A stretch of DNA of 64,000 nt from Pterobdella sp. o SKG-2022 (Eukaryota > Annelida > Clitellata > Hirudinida > Piscicolidae). A model generated the notes under the pieces. That model ran no database searches and was not told the origin of the DNA. It was given only the letters and a program-made list of their open reading frames with translations. The stretch spans positions 4,344,427 to 4,408,426 of the forward strand of contig OZ038322.1 of the NCBI GenBank assembly GCA_964035795.1, written 5' to 3'. The translations under genes were made by a program, and so were the position numbers. This document shows positions 61,340 through 64,000 of this stretch, piece by piece (position 1 is the first letter of the stretch; every line of letters starts with the position of its first letter).

Positions 61340-61612
61340 TTCGTCTCTCTATTTGCCTTTTCTGCATATTGGCGACAATTTATCTTTTTCAAACTTGGTC
61401 TTTTTATAACTCGCTTTGAGAGTTTGTTTTTGCGCAGCAACCAGCTCTCTCAGTTTCTCTTCAGGGTACCTCTTTTTAACTACAACCATGACGCGATCCA
61501 GCGTTTGTCTTCCGTCTGTTTTTTTAATTGCCCGTGCATAGTTTATAATCCATTTCTCACATCTATCATCAATTTGATTTTTCCAAAAGCGATAATAAAA
61601 TGAGTATTATTT
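61340..61612 (-). other. Open minus-strand frame, about 90 codons, unknown origin
   Basis: Reads YYRFWKNQIDDRCEKWIINY, then RQTLDRVMVVVKKRYPEEKL, ELVAAQKQTLKASYKK, ending in a TAG near 61357. It lacks a start ATG at its head. Composition is protein-like (amphipathic, Lys/Glu-rich); it may be an exon or a piece of an unidentified mobile element. Confidence 0.35.
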
Positions 61613-61909
61613 CAGAACACTAGTTTTATTAGGCTAAAATCTTTTCGTTATCAACGTGAAATTTTCAAGTATGAGAAACAGTTTTATTGATATTACTATG
61701 GAAAAATAGATAAAAGTTAATTCTAAACATCCAAATTATTGCAAAGAAATATCACCTAAGTGAAATGAGCTATCGTGTAAATTAGAGATAGTAAAATGTA
61801 GATAAGTAAGCAACGATAATAAAATAAGGCCTATTATGTAACACCATTTCTAAATAATTATAAATTCCTAATGTCCTTATGGTCATTTAAAGTAGGTTTT
61901 TGCATTTTA

Positions 61910-62072
61910 TTCAAGGACGTTTTCAATATCCTTCTCTTCTTCCAAGCATTCAGGGCATTTTGCTGGTTCCGAAGTCTCTTTCACGGCTTCATGTTTCGCC
62001 CATCTTATCTCAACGTTTCTTTTCGTTTCCTCCACGTACATTAACTTTCTTTGCCCTATTTTTAATACACAA
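61910..62072 (-). mobile_element. Penelope-like element, GIY-YIG endonuclease remnant 1
   Basis: Minus strand MYVEETKRNVEIRWAKHEAV then KETSEPAKCPECLEEEKD. This parallels YIGET-RN-x-x-RW-EH-SEPAKHL of Penelope-like endonucleases, with the catalytic region altered (YVEET). Confidence 0.6.
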
Positions 62073-62074
62073 GT

Positions 62075-62660
62075 GAGATCTTGTGTTTGTGGATGACTGC
62101 GTACTTGCAGCCCTGAACGAACCAGATCTTCAGAAGTTACTCAGCAGTCAGAGTGAAGCAGCAAAAGTTTATGACTCAACGAGCAACTGATAAAATGATG
62201 GTATTGCACCAACCGCTATCAGAAACTATGTCTTTTGAGTCAAATATTCTAGTAGATGATGTAGCATTGAAAACAGTGAATAATTTCAGCTAACTGAGAG
62301 ATTGAGGCTTTTCAATTTGCAGTATGGATCGAGAGATTTGTAACAGAATAGCAAAAAGTTAAAAATCAAGGTAGCAGTTTATAAGGCAGTTGTTGTCAAG
62401 TCCTTTCTCTATGGTTTGAAGACCTGAACTCTGTAAAAAAACAATCAAATGCTTCAAGCCAGTTCTATTATCGATGTTCACGTAGAATCATGGGAATTTT
62501 ATGAATAGACAGAATTCCAAACAGTGAAGTGCTTGAGAAGGTAGGCTTACCTGCTATAGAAACATTCATCTGAAAGCTGAGATATCATACAGATGAAGGA
62601 TGCAAGAACTTCGAAGGTGTTGTCCTTATATAAGCTTGCTTCTATAACCAGGAGAAATTG
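62075..62660 (+). mobile_element. LINE fragment (YADD box to C-terminal domain)
   Basis: LVFVDDCVLAALNEPDLQKL corresponds to the RT catalytic FADD box, followed by SEAAKVYDSTSN and a decayed tail with many stops. Confidence 0.65.
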
Positions 62661-62954
62661 ACGTCTAAGAAAACACTACAAAGACTGACTTCAAGTCTCA
62701 ATGTGTTTCTACAACACTGTTAAAACCATGCCACAGACCGAAACGCATGGAGTTCAACTCTTCATGGAGACGTTGATGCTTTCTTTACAAGAAAATTAGA
62801 GCAGAAAGGAATAAAAAGTATAAAAACATAAAATGTGATTTTGAAGATTATCTACTTAAAGTGTGGTCGCTTGTGAGTGTTCTTTTTTGGATAAAGACCT
62901 CATGGAAAGAGTTATTGACTGCTTCTACGCAGGTTTTTTTATATATCTACGTGT

Positions 62955-63197
62955 ATGTTTAAAGATACTGTCAAAGATAACCTATACCGGTGGGCGGAGT
63001 ATTTGGCAAGATTCACGGATAACCGCTGGACACTCAGAGTGACTCATTGGTATCCATGTGGAAACAAAAGAAGAAGAGCCAGACCAAAAACAAGATGGGT
63101 TGATCTTCTGAAAAAATGCTATAGAGTCAACCGGATGGTTGTGGCAAATGACAAAAAGCAGGCAGAGATGTCAAGAAAGGGATTCCTTCAATAGGAG
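62955..63197 (+). mobile_element. LINE 3'-end fragment
   Basis: Open frame of 79 codons: NLYRWAEYLARFTDNRWTLR, VTHWYPCGNKRRRARPKTRW, VDLLKKCY. The R-W-x-x-LAR...RGRPxxRW pattern is the C terminus of LINE polyproteins. A (TAA)n-like run after the stop is consistent with a LINE 3' end. Confidence 0.75.
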
Positions 63198-63639
63198 TGA
63201 GGCGACATCAATCACCAGCCCTAATATTAATAATAATGTTTGTTTCGAGTGTGCTTCACGATATGAATATAATTAAATTATTTTTGCAAGTCAAAAAGAA
63301 GTTGAAGAGGTTTTGAAGGTTGTGCTTTTTTGAGCCTAGTAGCTAAATTATTTGATTTGGAGCACTGCTTCAAAGTTTATTTAAATGTCGCAAATCCACG
63401 TCAATGGAGCAGTTTCTTGGAACTGAGTTATTTTAAGACAGTGTCTTATGTTGATTAACTTCTTGAATTTCATTAGATATTTCATTTAAAATTTGAAAAA
63501 CCCAAAATTAATAATCTTTATTAAACTACAGTTTTCGTGATATCATCATCACAACTGCCATCTGAAGACATGGAAAAACATGGCCTTTCAATAAAGGTGA
63601 ATAATTTCATTTTTTAGTTTTAATAGAAATTTTACTAAA
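63198..63639. other. Spacer
   Basis: AT-rich; nothing recognised. Confidence 0.4.
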
Positions 63640-63990
63640 TTTTTTATCAAATACTTTAATAGAAACTGCTATTATTTCAAGGAGGTTCGCCTTGGAATAA
63701 TATAATATAATTTTGGAATAATTTAATATAATAGGCCTCTAGAATTGTTCTCTTCCTAATGTACAACGAGCCTTTGTCTGGTATTTCCCAAAAGAAAAAG
63801 TGCGATGGATTCTCTAACAGATGTTTAGCCGGTTCCGACTTACCCTGGCGATATTCATGCTCCTTCCAACGTACCACAGCATTCCTCAGAGTCTCTCCAA
63901 TGTAAGTTTTGGAGCAAGAGCATGTACCCTTGTAAATGAGGATGGGATATTTTATCCTTCAAAGGAAAGAGTGATCTCATAAGGCTGGTC
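63640..63990 (-). mobile_element. Penelope-like element, GIY-YIG endonuclease domain 2
   Basis: Minus strand: MRSLFPLKDKIS, then after a one-base shift LIYKGTCSCSKTYIGETLRN, VVRWKEHEYRQGKSEPAKHL, LENPSHFFFWEI and RKRTILEAYYIKLF. The YKG / YIGET pair, the Arg in RWKEH and the Glu in LEA are the GIY-YIG catalytic signature typical of Penelope retroelements. The RT part would lie beyond the window end. Confidence 0.85.
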
Positions 63991-64000
63991 ATCTACGAAA

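Noticed and set aside
1..64000. CRISPR arrays, rRNA genes, intact tRNA genes, prophage or LTR elements
   Set aside because: None seen; the only tRNA-like sequences are the SINE heads, and no paired long terminal repeats were noticed.

Overview
This is an AT-rich (about 70% A+T by eye) nuclear segment from an invertebrate animal. Genes are split by many short GT-AG introns, the intergenic space is crowded with non-LTR retrotransposons, and no bacterial-style operons or ribosome binding sites are seen. The gene set (TRA-3/calpain-5, ITM2/Bri, Integrator subunit 2, mitochondrial L41, APP, GST zeta, and a homolog of the small lysine-rich protein SMKR1) is metazoan. I cannot name the phylum. All exon models below were built by hand from reading frame, splice dinucleotides and family similarity.

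Layout. 103-5883 (+): last 11 exons of a TRA-3/calpain-5-like protease. 7538-10673 (+): a complete 238-residue ITM2/Bri protein with a BRICHOS domain and furin site; a LINE fragment sits in its fifth intron. 11088-11351 (+): a possible 43-residue two-exon gene. 12325-12489 (-): an SMKR1-like 54-residue protein. 12621-16075 (-): Integrator subunit 2, 1106 residues, only 131 bp upstream of the SMKR1-like gene. 16267-16932 (+): mitochondrial ribosomal protein L41, divergent from INTS2 across 191 bp.

17.5-43.3 kb is accessory sequence. It holds two paralogous secreted peptide precursors (17583-18049 and 40768-41637, both -) with the same ending, P-x-x-GLN-Gly-stop. It also holds a four-copy local gene family (22329-23301, 32519-33285, 36665-37551, 39092-39970, all +) encoding basic proteins with a repeated RIPHRR-type motif, of which at least two copies are broken. 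Between them lie several LINEs, including one nearly complete copy at 26580-29560 (-), and two tRNA-type SINEs (a third lies in the calpain gene).

44669-55455 (+): a complete 16-exon APP (amyloid precursor protein) gene of 845 residues. 57052-59077 (+): a complete 9-exon maleylacetoacetate isomerase/GST zeta gene of 217 residues. 59-64 kb: LINE remnants and two Penelope-like GIY-YIG endonuclease fragments. ITM2/Bri and APP, whose mammalian proteins bind each other, lie 34 kb apart on the same strand. The main candidates for something undescribed are the paired amidation-type peptide precursors and the RIPHRR family.
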